The notes under the pieces were generated by a model. That model worked only from the letters and a program-made list of their open reading frames with translations. It made no database searches and was not told where the DNA came from. The position numbers were made by a program, and so were the translations under genes. Below are positions 10,841 to 24,350 of a DNA stretch of 64,000 nt, piece by piece. The DNA comes from Callorhinus ursinus (lineage: Eukaryota; Chordata; Mammalia; Carnivora; Otariidae): NCBI RefSeq assembly GCF_003265705.1, contig NW_020312775.1:2154270-2218269 (forward strand), read 5' to 3'. The stretch's first letter is position 1. Each line of letters opens with the position of its first letter.

Positions 10841-10882
<42 letters not shown>
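10841..10882. repeat. (GT)21 microsatellite
   Basis: Uninterrupted GT dinucleotide repeat, 42 bp. It is likely length-polymorphic. Confidence 0.98.
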
Positions 10883-10884
<2 letters not shown>

Positions 10885-12322
10885 CTGGGAATGAGAACAA
10901 GAACTTGCATTACAGGAGCTTGCGTCAAGGAGACACACAAGAAGTATAGAAATGACACTAGTAGTCTACAGAGGCCAATTTAGAAATTCTGTGATCCACT
11001 ATAAGCTCCAAGATTAGTGCATGAGTTAAAGAAAACTTTTGAACTTTCTAGAGATTGGTCCTCTGAAATAGCAGGATAATACCATCTCCTCTAATAACTG
11101 TTGTAAAAAATAACCAAAATAGTGGTTGTAGGACATTTTGCAAATATAAACATGTTATAGAACTGCTTAATGAGAAAATAAAAAAGAATACACTTCATCT
11201 TATTCAACAATAAAAGTTGGACAGATGATATTATAAAGGTCAATAGTAATCATAACAAATGATATATTTTCCACCTTTGGAGTCAAAGAAAATAGATCAG
11301 ACAAATTTTCAGAATAACAGGGTAATTTTCTGGAATAGAACATTTGGCAATAGAGATCTGAGGGAGAGAGAGTTTCAAAATAGTATGAGAGTCAATGAAA
11401 ATCAACTTAAGCCCCTCGGCTAGCTAGGATAGTTTGCTGTAAACACTACAGGAGGGGAAAGAGGTTTAGAGAGGGTCAGAGGTTTAGTGTTCTGAATCAG
11501 TCCTCTTCTTACCATTCCCATTGATCTCTCTCTTGCAATGAGTATGCTTTACAACTGTTAGCTATGTAAGGAGGCTTTGCTTTTAAGGAGCTCAACTGGA
11601 CTATGGCCAGTGGTGTGCTGGTAAATGTTTAAAAACTGCTGCCCCCAAAGCCCTGATTTTAGCATTTGTTGATTTCTGTGATAGTAATACTTCCACCACA
11701 GCTGATTTAAAGCTTCTAATGGTTTAACTACCAGCTTGAGAAATGCATGAAAATATAACAATCAGCTCTTGTGGTTAGGAGTAAGCATCTCTAACACACT
11801 GTCTAATGCACATGGTTTCTGGAATAGGTTATGTAATTTTATGTGTAATGGTTGAGGTAGAGAGGGATGCTTTCAAAGGAAGCTTTGCTTAGATACACTC
11901 AACTAATTTCACCATGATAACAATACTTTATATTAAATATTTCCATCATGTTCTCAGTAATAAATGTAATCTACATTTCAAGTATCTGGAAATGTTTAAT
12001 TATTAATATTTTCCCAGGGTTACACCCTTTTCAGTGTTGCCTTCTCTTATTTTATCCTGGTTTAGATATTCTAAAATATCCAAATATATTGTTTTAAGAA
12101 TGGAATTTTAAGGCTATGTTTTTGTGCACATCATTGTGGCCATTTAACTAAACTGGCCAGTCATTCCAGTCTAAAGATTCAGGAAAATGGATTCAGTTTT
12201 CAAAATCAGTCACTATTTGGTATGTGCTTTTTCTCTGTCTGGCAGTGTGCTAACCACTTGCCAATATAAAAGTGAAGAGGATGCAGCCCCTGTTTTGCAG
12301 TGCTCATTTTGCCAACAAACTA
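10883..12322. other. Unassigned intergenic sequence
   Basis: No gene and no securely named repeat. Short open frames (11558-11761 minus, 12187-12375 plus) lack motifs, splice context and compositional signal. Confidence 0.5.
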
Positions 12323-14152
12323 GTTACTGCTATGGATTAAATAGTGTCTGCAAAATTTTCATGGTGAAGTTCTAATGCCCAGTACTTCACAATGTGATTG
12401 TATTTGGAGATAGGGCCTTTAAAGAGGTGATTAAGTTAAATTTATGTCATTATAGTGGGCCCTAATCAAATCTGACTGGTGTTCTTTATAAGAAGAGGAA
12501 ATTTGGACACACAAAGTGACATCAGGGATGAGGATGCACAAAGAAAAGACCATACAAAGACAAAAATGAAGAGGAAGCCAATCTGCAAGCCAAGGAGAAA
12601 GGCCTTGGGAAAAAACAAAACAAAAACAAAAAAACAAGCTTGAGCAGGCAGGGGAGGGGAGCTAAGATGGTGACATTGTAGGAGAGCCCTAGACTTGCCT
12701 CATCTCTCAAACAGAACTAGATAACTACCAAATGATTTTTAATACTCAAGAAATTGACCTGAGGACTGATAGAACAAATTGCACAACTAGAGGGAGAGAA
12801 GAGGCCACTTCAAGGAAGGTAGGAAGTGAGGAGACATAGTTTGAGTGAGAAACAGGTCATGGGGGCTGCAAAGGGGAGGGAGACTTAGTTGCAGAGAAAA
12901 GCAAGAGAGAGTGGAATGCATAGGGATACACACACAAGGAAAAAATTTCTCCAAAGTCATTGGCTGAGAAAATGAGAGGCACTGAATTTCACGAGATTTT
13001 GCAACCAGTGGGACTCGAAGACTGGAGTTTTAGAAGTCCAAATCTTGGTTGGGATAGAAATCCGGGGACAGTGTCTTACTCCTGGAGAGGGGGCAGGTGA
13101 ACAACACCAGGACAGACTACATGATCTAAGGATCGCCTAAGGGGCACGGGAAGAGACTGTTCATACTTTTTGATGCTCATCTATGAGAGCTGGCATTGCC
13201 TCTCTGGGGACAAAAGAACAGGTAGGTATCATTTCCCTCCCCTGCCACTCAGCATAGACAGAGACATCTGTTGAGGGTGACTAACCTGGATACTGGCTAT
13301 TTAGCCTGCTTGCTCTAAATCCCATGCTCCCGTGGTCTGATGCAACTACTGTTCTTCCAAGAGGATCAGCACAGGTTCCCACCACACCAGGTCCCTAAAA
13401 TTTAGAATTTTAAAATTCAGCAGACCTGGCTAAGGTAGAACCCAAGTTGCGCTACACTGCTCCAGGCAGCAAGTGACCTAGAGACAGTGTGAAATCAGCC
13501 ATCTGAAAAATGCCTGTGATGCATGAAGGTAAATAATTTGCTCCTCTGAAAGTGCTTCCTTGAGAACAACAAGCACAGACTCCCTTCTCTAGGGAAAAAG
13601 GAGCAGGCTGGTGCCATTTCCCTCCTCTACTCCTCAGCATAATACAACTCCAGTAAACAGCACAGCTCCAACACTGGCTGCCTAACCTGCTTACATCAAG
13701 TCCCACACACCTGTGCTCTGCTAGTACTGCTTTTCTCAGGCAAGTGTGCCTTAGGACCAGCTCAGTGGGACCCTCTCCCAGAAGATTAGCACAAACCTCT
13801 GCATGCACCATGTCTACTAACCATAGAGTTCTGCAGGGCTTCAGTTCCAGTGGAAATAGCATCAGGTCTCTTTTAACAAGTAGACCAGAGAACACCTAGT
13901 TAAAACTCACCACACATTGGCCAAGGTCCAAACACTACCCACTGCAGGCAAGGAGAAACTATGCAGATGACTGACCTGAGGTATAGAGCAGCCAAAACAC
14001 AGCAGCAGAGTGAATGCAGGACACACCAGAGACACTTCCTGAAGTGCCAGGCCCTAGACAATATATGACTTCTTCTTCATAAAACCATTACTCTCAGGAG
14101 CAGAAGACATTACAGCCTTTCCTAACACACAGAAGACAGAGACCTAGACAAA

Positions 14153-14971
14153 ATGCCAAGATGGAAGAATTCATCCCCAAAAAAGAACAAGAAAAGATCA
14201 AAGCCATGGATCTAATCAAAACAGAAGTAAGTAATATGCCTGATCCAGAACTTAAAGCAATAATCATAGCATACTAGCTGGGCTTGAGGAAAGCATGGAA
14301 GACATCAGGGAGACTCTTAACTGCAGAGATAAAAGAGCTAAAAAACAATCAGGATAAAATAAAAAATGCAATAACCAAGATTCTAAGCTGATTGGATGGA
14401 AGGACCACAAGAATGGAAGAGGAACATATAAGTGATATAGAAGATAGAATTATGGAAAATAATGAAGCAAAACAAAAAAACCCAAGAATTTTGGATTACA
14501 AAAGTAGACTTAGGGAACTCTTGACTCTGTCAAACATAATAACATTCCTATCATAGGAGTCCTAGGAGAAGAAGAGAGGAAATGGGGGCAGAAGTTTTGA
14601 GGAAATTATATCTAAAAACTTCCTTAATCTGGAAAAGGAAACAGACATCTAAACCCAGGAGGCACAGAGAGCTCCCATCAAAAGCAGATCTATCCACAGA
14701 AATTTAGCAAGCCAGAAGAGAGGGGCATGATATATTCAATGTGCTGAATGGGAAAAATCTGCAACTAAGAATATCCAGTGAGGTTGTCATTCAGAATAGA
14801 AGGAGACATAAACAGTTTCCCAGACAAACAAAAATTAGAGTTTGTGACCACTATACTGGCCCTGCAAGAAATGTTAAAGAGACTCTTGGAAAAGAAGGAA
14901 AGACCAAAAGCAACAAAGACTAGAAAAGAAGAGAGAAAATGTCCAGAAATAATGATAAAACAAGTAATAAA
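14153..14971 (+). pseudogene. L1-C ORF1 relic
   Basis: ORF1 encodes the trimeric RNA-binding chaperone of the L1 particle. The block starts at ATGCCAAGATGGAAGAATTC, passes a coiled-coil-like Lys/Glu-rich stretch and an RRM-like section (DNA around 14530-14650 resembling 'IIGVLGEEER'), and ends in a basic C-terminus near 14935. Stops such as the TAG after 'atagcatac' near 14274 and several frameshifts destroy it. The region between the 5' UTR and the start lacks the T-rich tract seen in L1-D and L1-I. Confidence 0.85.
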
Positions 14972-17599
14972 ATGGCACTAAATTAATATCTATCAATAAC
15001 TAATCTGAATGTAAATGTATTAAATGCTCTGATCAATAAACATAGGGTGTCAGAATGGATAAAAATACAGGACCCATCTACATGCTGCTTACAAGAAACT
15101 CATTTTAGACCTAAAAACACCTGTAGATTGAAAGTGAGGGGATGGAGAAATATTTATCATGCAAATGGACATCAAAAGAAAGCTGGAGTAGCAATACTTA
15201 TATCAGACAAACTAGATTCTAAACAAAAGCCTAACAAGAGATGAAGAAGAGCACTATATCACAATAAAAGGCTCTATCCAACAAGAAGAATTAACAATTT
15301 GAAATATTTATGCCCCCAACTTGGGAGCACACAAATATATAAAACAAAAAATAACAAACATAAAGGAACTCATTGATGATAATACAATAATAGAAGGGGA
15401 CATTAACACCCCACTTGCATCAATGGACAGATCATTTAAGCAGAAAATCAACAAGGAAACAATGGCTTGCATGACATACTGGGCCAGATGGGCTTAAAAA
15501 TATATTCAGAACATTTCATCCTAAACAGCAGAAAACACTTTTTTCAAGTGCACATGGGACCTTCTCCAGAATAGATCACACACTAGGTCACAAATCAGGC
15601 CTCAATAAGCACAAAAAGGCTGAGATCATACCATGCATCTTTTCCAACCACAACACTATGAAATGGGAAATCAAACCACAAGAAAAAATTTGGAAAGACA
15701 ACAAATACATGGAGGTTAAAGAACATTCTACTGAAGAGTGATGGGTCAACGAGGAAATTAAAGAAGAAAAAAAAATTCATGGAAAAATGAAAATTAAAAC
15801 ACAAATGGTCCAAAACCTTTGGATGCAACAAAAGTGGCCCTAAGAAGGAAGTATAAGGCAATATAGGCCTACCTCAAGAAGCAAGAAAAATCTCAAATAA
15901 ACAACCTAACCTTACACCTAAAGGAGCAGGAGAAAGAAGAAAAAACGAAGCCTAAAGCCAACAGAAGAAGAGAAATAATAAAGATTAAAGCAGAAATAAA
16001 TGATATAAAAACTAAAAAAGAAAAGTAGATCTTATCAATGAAGGCAGAAGCTGGTTCTTTGAAAAAAATTAATAAAATTGATATACCTATAGCCAGACTT
16101 ATCAAAAGGAAAAGAGAAAGTACCCAAATCAATAAATTCACAAATGAGAGGGGAGAGATCACAACCAATAATCACAGAAATACAATTATAAGAGAATATT
16201 ATGAAAAATTATATGCCACCAAATCGGACAATCTGTGAGAAATGGATGGATTCCTAGAAACATATAAACCACTTAACTGAAAAAGGAAGAAGTAGAAAAC
16301 TTGAACAGACTGATAACAAGCAAAGAAATTGAATCAGCAATCAAAATTTCCCCCAAAAACAAAAGTCTAGGGCCACATGGCTTCACAGGAGAATTCTACC
16401 AAACATTTAAAGAAGAGTTAGTATCTATTCTTCTCAAACTATTAAAAAAAATAGAAATGGAAGGAAAACTTCAAAACTCATTCTGTAAAGCCAGCATTAC
16501 CCTAATAATAAAACCAGACAAAAACTACATGAAAAAGAGAAGTACAAGCCAATATCCCTGATGAACACGGATGCAAAAATTCTCAACAAGATACTAGAAA
16601 ACCAAATTCAACAGTACATTAGAAGAATCATTCACCACAATCAAGTGGGATTTATTCCTGGATTGCAAGGGTGGTTCAATATTTGCAAATTAATCAATAT
16701 GATATACCACATTAATAAAAGAAAGGATGAAAACCATATGATCCTCTCAGTAGATGCAGGAAAATAATTGACAACTTACAGGATCCATTCATGATAAAAA
16801 CCCTCAACAAAGTAGATTTAGAGGGAACATACCTCAACATCATAAAGACCATATATGAAAAACACATAGCTAACATTATCCTCAATGGGAAAAAAAAAAC
16901 CTGAGAGCTTTTCCTCTAAGGCCAGAAATAAGACAGGAATGTCCACTCTCACCACTGTTATTTAACAGAGTACTGGAAGTCCTAGCCTCAACAATCAGAC
17001 AACAAAGAGAAATAAAAGGCATCCAAATTGCAAGGAAAAGTCAAACTTTCACTATTTGCAGATGACGATTCTCTATATAGAAAACCCAAAAGACTGCATG
17101 AAAAAGTTGCTAGAATTAATACACAACTTCAATAAGGTCACAGGATAAAAAACAATGTACAGAAATATGTTGCACTTCTATACAACAATAATGAAGTAGC
17201 AGAAAGAGAAATTAAGGAATTGACCCTATTTATAATTGCACCAAAAACCATAAGATACCTAGGAATAAGCCTAACCAAAGAGTTAAAAGATCTGTATTCT
17301 GAAAAGAATAAAACACTGATGAGAATTTGAAGATGACACAAAGAAATGGAAAAACACTCCATGCCCATGTATTGGAAGAACACATATTGTTTAAATTTCT
17401 ATACTTTCTAAAGCAATCTACACATTTAATGCAATCCCAATCAAAATACCACCATCATTTTTCACAGAGCTAGAACAAACAATCCTAAAATTTGTATGGA
17501 ACCACAAAAGGCCCTGAATACCCAAAGCAATCTTGAAAAGAAAAGCAAAGTGGGAGGCATCACAATTCTGGACTTTAAGTTATATTAGAAAGCTGTGGT

Positions 17600-17804
17600 T
17601 TCTCAGAGTCCATAGTTTTGAGAAACAAATTGAGGGTTCTAGAGGGGAGGGCGTGGGGGGATGGGTTAGCCTGGTGATGGGTATTAAAGAGGGCACGTAC
17701 TGCGTGGAGCACTGGGTGTTATATGCAAACAATGAATCATATAACACTACATCAAAAACTAATGATGTAATGTACGGTGATTAAGATAACATAATAAAAA
17801 AAAA
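17600..17804 (+). mobile_element. L1-E: 205-bp L1 3' tail inserted in L1-C
   Basis: An extremely 5'-truncated L1 made only of 3' UTR unit 2 (compare 2940-3115): 'gagggttctagaggggaggg', 'gggttagcctggtgatgggt', 'gcactgggtgttatatgc', then AATAAAAAAAAAA. The flanking repeat AGAAAGCTGTGGT (17587-17599) versus AGAAACCTGTGGT (17805-17817) is its target duplication, and the L1-C ORF2 sequence reads continuously once the insert is removed. Confidence 0.92.
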
Positions 17805-18599
17805 AGAAACCTGTGGTGATCAAGACAGTATGGAAGTGGCACAAAAACAGACATATATATCAATGGAACAAAATAGAAAACCAATAAATAAACCCACAAC
17901 TATGTAGTCAATTAATCTTTGACAAAACAGGAAAGAATATCCAATGGAAAAAAGTCTCTTCAACAAATGGTATTAGGGAAACTGAACAGCAATATGCAGA
18001 GGAATGAAAATGGCCCACTTTCTTATATCCTACACAAAAGTCAATTCAAGATGGATGAAAGACCTAAAAGTGAGACAGGAGACCATCAAAATCCTAGAGA
18101 AGAACACAGGCAGCAATCTATTTGACATGAGTCATAGCAACTTCTTACTAGATATGTCTCCTTAGGCAAGGGAAATAAAAACAAAAATGAACTATTGGAA
18201 CTTCATCAAGGTAAAGAGCTTCTGCACAGTGAAGGGAACAATAAAATTAAAAGGCAACCTTCAGAATGGGAGAGGATATTTGCAAATTACATATGTGATA
18301 AAAGTTTAATATCCCTGGGGGAGGTAAGATGGCAGAAGAGTAGGGGACCTCCTTTCATCTGGTCCATTGAATTTAGCTAGATAACTATCAAATCATTCTG
18401 AACACCCATGAATTCATCCTGAGATGTAAGAAAAGAATATCTGGAACTCTACAAGTAGAAAAGTGACCACTTTTTGCAAGGTAGGAGGTGCAGAGAAGTG
18501 AATCTGAGGGGAGATATCAGAAAAACTGAGGGGCGTGGCCTACTGGAAAGTGATACAGCCCTGGAGGGCAAAATCAAAATCCTTAGAAATCTGCTCCAG

Positions 18600-18788
18600 G
18601 GTGCCTGGGTGGCTCAGTTGGTTAAGTGACTGCCTTTGGCTCAGGTCATGATCCTGGAGTCCCAGGATCGAGTCCCGCATCGGGCTCCCTGCTTGGCAGG
18701 GAGTCTGCTTCTCCCTCTGACCCTCTTCCCTCTTGTGCTCTCTATCTCTCATTCTCTCTCTCTCAAATAAATAAAATATTAAAAAAAA
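18600..18788 (+). mobile_element. CAN-SINE inside the L1-D 5' UTR
   Basis: Starts GGTGCCTGGGTGGCTCAGTT, ends with a CT-rich run, AAATAAATAAAA and an A-tail. The 15-bp repeat AGAAATCTGCTCCAG is perfect on both sides (18585-18599 and 18789-18803), so it is younger than L1-D and is the innermost layer of the nest. Confidence 0.98.
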
Positions 18789-19639
18789 AGAAATCTGCTC
18801 CAGTGAGAGACATCCCTGCCTGAAAGGTGCTCGGGGGATGAAACAGGTAGATTTCTAACTGGGACAGTATGGTCTCTGGATCCCCAGAGTCAGAGAATTA
18901 ATGGGGGAGCCTGAGCCAGTAGAGTTCCCAAGCAGAGGAGTGAAGAAACTGGTTATGGTCAGCGAGCCCAGGAGGGTGGTCTTAGCTTGGTTGCCTAAAC
19001 CCTCAAATTGGGGCAGATCAGGTGACTGCTATCTGTCTGGGGACCCTGAAGAGGACTGGAATGCCAGGACCCTCCACCATCACCCAGGAGGGGTGGAATG
19101 GGTGCGTGCATTACCAGGCAACAGCTCCCAGGGTGGTGGCCCTGTAAAGGACAGTGTGGGGTGACCCTCCGCCATCCCCTGGGAGGGGCAGAGCGGGAGT
19201 ACCATAATCTGGCAACAGTTTTCAGTGTCAGGGCCCTACAAAGCGCAGTAACGGGGGACCTGCCAAATTCCCCCAGGAGGATAGCTATGGGCAAGTACCA
19301 CAGGATTCTGCAGTCTGGCACACACAAAAGTGAAGACAATTTATCCCAGAGGGTTTATTAAAGAGAGGGGACTGTAATCTTTTGGCTCTGGGGCTGGAGA
19401 TCCGGGTGTGGCCATTTTTATTTTGATCCTCTAAAGAGGTGCAGAAAGACTTCAGGGAAAAAAGCCACGCAGAGGACCAGTTTACACTAAGCCCAGCCCC
19501 CTGACAAGGGGTGGTGCAGCTCTGCCCAGGCAAAGACACCTAAGAAAGCAGCACCACAGGCCCTTCCCCAGAAGACCAACTGTAAGAACAGGTGCACAAG
19601 AAGTTTTCAGACTCCACAAGACTGTAACATTCCAGCCTT

Positions 19640-20036
19640 AGAGGAAAATAATATATAGAATTCTAGGTTTTGTCTCGTGATTTATCTTTCAGTTTAAAAT
19701 TTTCCAATTTTTTTCCCTTTTCAGCTAGATTCTTATTTTATCAACTCTTAGATTTTGTCCTTTTTTTAACTTTCATTTTTTTTTACATTTACATTTTATA
19801 GATATATTCATTTTTTGGCTTCCTTTCACTCTATGCAATTTTATTGTTGTATATATATATAAGTTTTGTTTTCTTTATAATTTTTGGATTTAGTGTCTTC
19901 TAACATGCAACCAAAATACAGTCAGGGCCAACTAGATCACCCTGTTTTGACCACCTTGAGAGATTATATTCTCCCCCCACCTTTTTTATTTTTCATTTAT
20001 TTATTTTATTTTTTAATTTTTATTTCTTTATAATCC
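19640..20036 (+). repeat. T-rich tract at the L1-D 5' UTR/ORF junction
   Basis: About 400 bp dominated by T runs (for example 'tttttaactttcatttttt'). A similar T-rich tract lies at 38095-38365 in L1-I, immediately before ORF1, so it looks like a subfamily trait of the L1 5' leader and not random expansion. L1-C and L1-K lack it. In L1-D the tract runs directly into ORF2 endonuclease sequence, marking the deletion junction near 20036. Confidence 0.75.
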
Positions 20037-23000
20037 TCATATCAGACAAATTAGATTATAATCCACAGACTGTAATAAGAGATGAAAAGGGACACTATAT
20101 CATACTTAAAGGATCTACACAACAATAAGATCTAACAATTATAAATATGCTCCTGATTTGGGAGCAGCCAATTAATCAATTAATAATCAAATTAAACATA
20201 TAGATAATAATACAATACAATAACCAAATTAAACACATAGATAATAATACAATAATAGTAGGGTACTTCAACAACCCAGATGGACTTAACAGACATATTT
20301 AGAGCATTTCGTCCCAAAGCAGCAGAATACCACATTCTTTTGGAGTGCAAGTGGAACAATCTCCAGAATAGATCACATACTGGGTCACAAATCAGGTCTC
20401 AACTGATACCAGAAAATTGGGATTATTCCCTGAGTATTTTCAGACCACAAAGCTTTGAAACAAGAACTCAATCATGAGAGGAAATTTGGAAGGAACTCAA
20501 ACACTTGGAAGTTAAAAATCATCCTGCTAAAGAATGATTCGGTCAACCAGGAAATTAGAGAAGAATTTAAAAAATTCAAGGAAACTAATGAGAATGAAAA
20601 CACAACAGTTCAAAAGTTTGGGATACAGCAAAGGCAGTCCTAAGCGGGAAGTATGTTGCAATACAAGCCTCTCTCAAAAAATTAGAAAAATCTCAAATAC
20701 ACAATCTAACCTTACACCTAAAGGACCTGGAGAAAGAACAGCAAATAAAGCCTTAAACCAAGCAGGAGAAGAGAAATAATAAAGATTAGAGCAGACATCA
20801 ATGAAATAGAAACCAAAAGAACAGTTGAACAGATAAACAAAATAGAAACTGGTTCTTTGAAAGAATTAATAAGATAGAGAAACACCTAGCCAAACATACC
20901 AAAAAGAAAAGAGAAAGAACCCAAATTAATAAAATCATGCATGAAAGAAGAGAGATCATGACCAACACGAAGGAAATACAATCAATTCTAAGAACATATT
21001 ATGAGCAACTATATGCCAACAAATTAGGCAATTTGGAAGAAATGGATGTGTTCCTGGAAACTTATAAACTACCAAAACTGAAACAGGCAGAAATAGAAGA
21101 TCTGAACATGCCCATAACCAGCAAGGAAATTGAAGCAGTAATCAAAAGCCTCTGAAAAAACAAGAGTTCAGGGCCAGAGGGCTTCCCAGGGGAATTCTAC
21201 CACACATTTAAAGAAGAATTAATACCTATTCTACTGAAGTTGTTTCAAAAAATAGAAATGGAAGGAAAACTTCCAAACTCATTCTATGAGGCCAGCATTA
21301 CCTTGATCCCAAAACCAGACAAAGACCCCATCAAAAAGTAGAATTACAGACCAATATCTCTGATGATTATGGATGTCAAAATACTCACCAAGATACTAGC
21401 CAATAGGATCCAACAGTATATTAAAATGATTATTCACCATGACAGATGGGATTTATTCCTGGACTGCAAGGGTGGTTCAATAATCACAAATCAATCAACG
21501 TGATACATCACATTAATAAAAGAAAAGACAAGAATCAGATGATCCTCTCAATTGATGCAGAAAAAGCATTTGACAAAATACAGCATCCTTTCTTGATTAA
21601 AACTCTTCACAGTGTAAGGGTAGAGGGAATATACCTCAATATCATAAAAGCCATATATGAGAAACCCACAGCAAATATCATCTTCAAGAGGGAAAAACTG
21701 AGAGCTTTTCCCCTAAGGTCAGGAACACGACAGGGATGCCCACTCTCACCACTGTTGTTCAACATAGTACTAGAAGTCTTAGCCTCAGCAATCAGAAAAC
21801 AACAAGAAATAAAAGGCATTCAAATTGGTAAAGAAGAAGTCAAACTCTCACTCTTCACAGATGATATGATACTTTATGTGGAAAACCCAAAAGACTCCAC
21901 CCCAATATTGTTAGAACTCATACAACAATTCAGCAACATCACAAGATACAAAATCATGCACAGAAAGCCGTTGCATTTCTATACGCTAACAATGTGACTG
22001 AAGAAAGAGAAATTAAGGAATTGATTCAAATTACAATTGCACCAAAACCCATAAGATGCCTAGGAATAAACTTAACCAAAGAAGTAAAGGATCTTTACTC
22101 TAAAAACCAAAGAACACTTATGAAAGAAATGGAGGAAGACACAAAGAGATGGAAAAAATATTCCATGTTCGTGGATTGGAAGAACAAATATTGTGAAAAT
22201 ATCTATGGTGCCCAGAAAAATCTACACATTCACTGCAATCCTTATCAAAATATGATCAACATTTTCCACAGAGCTGGAAGAAATAATCCTAAAATTTGTA
22301 TGGAACCAGAAAAGACAATGAATAGCCAGAGGAATGTTGAAAAAGAAAACCAGTGCTTGTGGCATCACAATGCCTGACTTCAGGCTATATTAAAAAGCTC
22401 TGATCATCAAAACAGCATGGTACTGGCACAAAAACAGACACACAGATCAATAGAACAGAATAGAGACCCCAGAAATGGACCCTCAACTCTATGGTCAACT
22501 AATCGTTGACAAAGCAGGAAAGAATCCAATGGAAAAAGGACAGTGTCTTCAATAAATAGTGCTGGAAAAATTGGACAGCCACATACGGAAAAATGAAACT
22601 GGACCATCCTTTTACACCATACACAAAGATAAACTGAAAATGGATGAAAGACCTCAATGTGAGACAGTAATCCATCAAAATCCTTGAGGAGAACACAGGC
22701 AGCAACCTCTTTGACAAAACCAAAGACAACCTACAGAGTTGGAGAAGATATTTGCAAATGTCTCACCAGATAAAAGGCTAGTATCCATAATCTATAAAGA
22801 ACTTATCCTAAAAATCCAGTCAAGAAATGGACAGAAGACATAAACAGACATTTCTCCAAAGAAGACATACAAATGGCCAACAGACACATGAAAAAATGCT
22901 CCACATCCCTTGGCATCAAGGAAATATAAATCAAAACCACAATGAGATACCACCTCACACCAGTCAGAATGGCTAAAATTAACAGGACAGGAAACCACAA

Positions 23001-23285
23001 ATGTTGGAGAGGATGCAGAGAAAAGCGAAACCTCCTACACTGTTGGTGGGAATGCATGCTGGCACAGCCACTCTGGAAAACAATATGGAAGTTCTTCAAG
23101 AAGTTAAAAATAGAGCTACCTTAAGACCCAACAATTGCACTACTAGGTATTTACCCCCAAGAAAAAGATGTAGTGAAATGAAGGGACACCTGCATCCCAG
23201 TGTTCACAGTAGCAATATGCACAATAGCCAAACTGTGGAAGGAGCTGAAATGTCCTTTGACAAACGAATGGATAAAGAAGATTTG

Positions 23286-23338
<53 letters not shown>

Positions 23339-23470
23339 GTGGAATATTACTCAGCCATCAGAAAGGTTGAATACTTACCACTTACATCCACATGGTTGGA
23401 ACTGGAGGGTATTATGCTAAATGAAATAAGTCAATCAGAGAAAAACAATTATCATATGGTTTAACTCATA
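20036..23470 (+). pseudogene. L1-D ORF2 relic with best-preserved RT core
   Basis: The endonuclease tail appears from about 20040 (sequence resembling SDKLDYNPQT). The block 21446-21997 is the best RT core in the window: [11 protein letters not shown], motif [15 protein letters not shown], motif [16 protein letters not shown], and motif C FTDD with both catalytic aspartates. The C-terminal knuckle near 22995-23075 ([19 protein letters not shown]) is intact. Stops, an internal deletion near 22715 and loss of the N-terminus make it non-functional. Confidence 0.9.
23288..23332. repeat. (AC)n microsatellite in L1-D
   Basis: About 45 bp of AC repeat at the place where L1 copies normally have a short 'tatatacacaatgg' stretch. 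It is an expansion of the L1 sequence itself. Confidence 0.97.
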
Positions 23471-24276
23471 TGTGCAACATAAGAAACAGTGCAGAAGACC
23501 ATATGGAAGGGAGGGAAAACTGGATGGAAACAAATCAGAGACATAGAGAAACCATGAGAGACTCTTAACTTTGGGAAAAAAAACTGGGGGTTGCTGAAGG
23601 GGAGGTGGGTGGGATGGGGTAACTGGGTGATGGGCATTAGGGAGGGCACGAGATGTGATGAGCCCTGCATGTTATTCACAACTGATGAATTGTTGAACAC
23701 TGCATCTAAAACTAATGATGTACTATGTGTTGGCTAATTGATTTTAAATTAAAAAAAATAAAGGGTTAAGAGCCAAATAACAATAACACTCAGAAAACAA
23801 ATAATCCAGTTAAGAAATCGGTAGAAGCTTTGAGTAGACATTTATTGAAAGATGACATACAGATGGCTAACAGACACATGAGAAGAGGCTCAACATCATT
23901 CCTTGACAGGGAAATACAAATCAAAACTACAATGAGATATCACCTTACACCTGTCAGAATGGCTAAAATTAACAACATAGGAAACAGTAGGTATTGGCGA
24001 GGATACAGAGAAAGGGGAACTCTCTTACACTATTGGTGGGAATGCAAACTGCTGCACCCACTCTGGAAAACAGTATGCCATTTCCTCAAATAGTTAAAAA
24101 TAGAACTACTCTATTATTCAGCAATAGCACTACTAGGTATTTACCCAAAGAATACAAAAATACTGATTTGAAGGGATACATGCACCCCTGTGTTTATAGC
24201 AGCATTATCAACAATAGCCAAATTTTGGAAAGAGCCCAAATTTCCATCTACTGATGAATAGATAAAGAAGAGGTGA

Positions 24277-24350
24277 CTATATATATATACATATATATAG
24301 TATATATACTCATACATATATACATATATACACATACATATACATACTCA
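24277..24350. repeat. TA/CA-rich low-complexity tract in L1-C 3' region
   Basis: Alternating TA runs with interspersed ACATA. Expanded from the same 'tatatac' seed of the L1 3' region as the AC repeat in L1-D and the tract at 43310-43375 in L1-I. Confidence 0.9.

Larger units (their letters stand above)
18315..23757 (+). mobile_element. L1-D: LINE-1 nested in L1-C
   Basis: Begins with an L1 5' UTR ('gggggaggtaagatggcag', 'ctagataactatcaaatcat'), holds a SINE at 18600-18788, a T-rich tract at 19640-20036, then jumps into the ORF2 endonuclease and runs to a 3' UTR and A-tail. ORF1 and the first part of ORF2 are missing. A further internal deletion lies near 22715-22740. A degraded target repeat flanks it (18298-18314 ATAAAAGTTTAATATCC versus 23758-23774 ATAAAGGGTTAAGAGCC, 13 of 17), matching the ORF2 sequence expected there in L1-C. 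Confidence 0.9.

Noticed and set aside
23143..23337. Minus-strand frames rich in Cys-Val
   Set aside because: They are translations of the (AC)n microsatellite.
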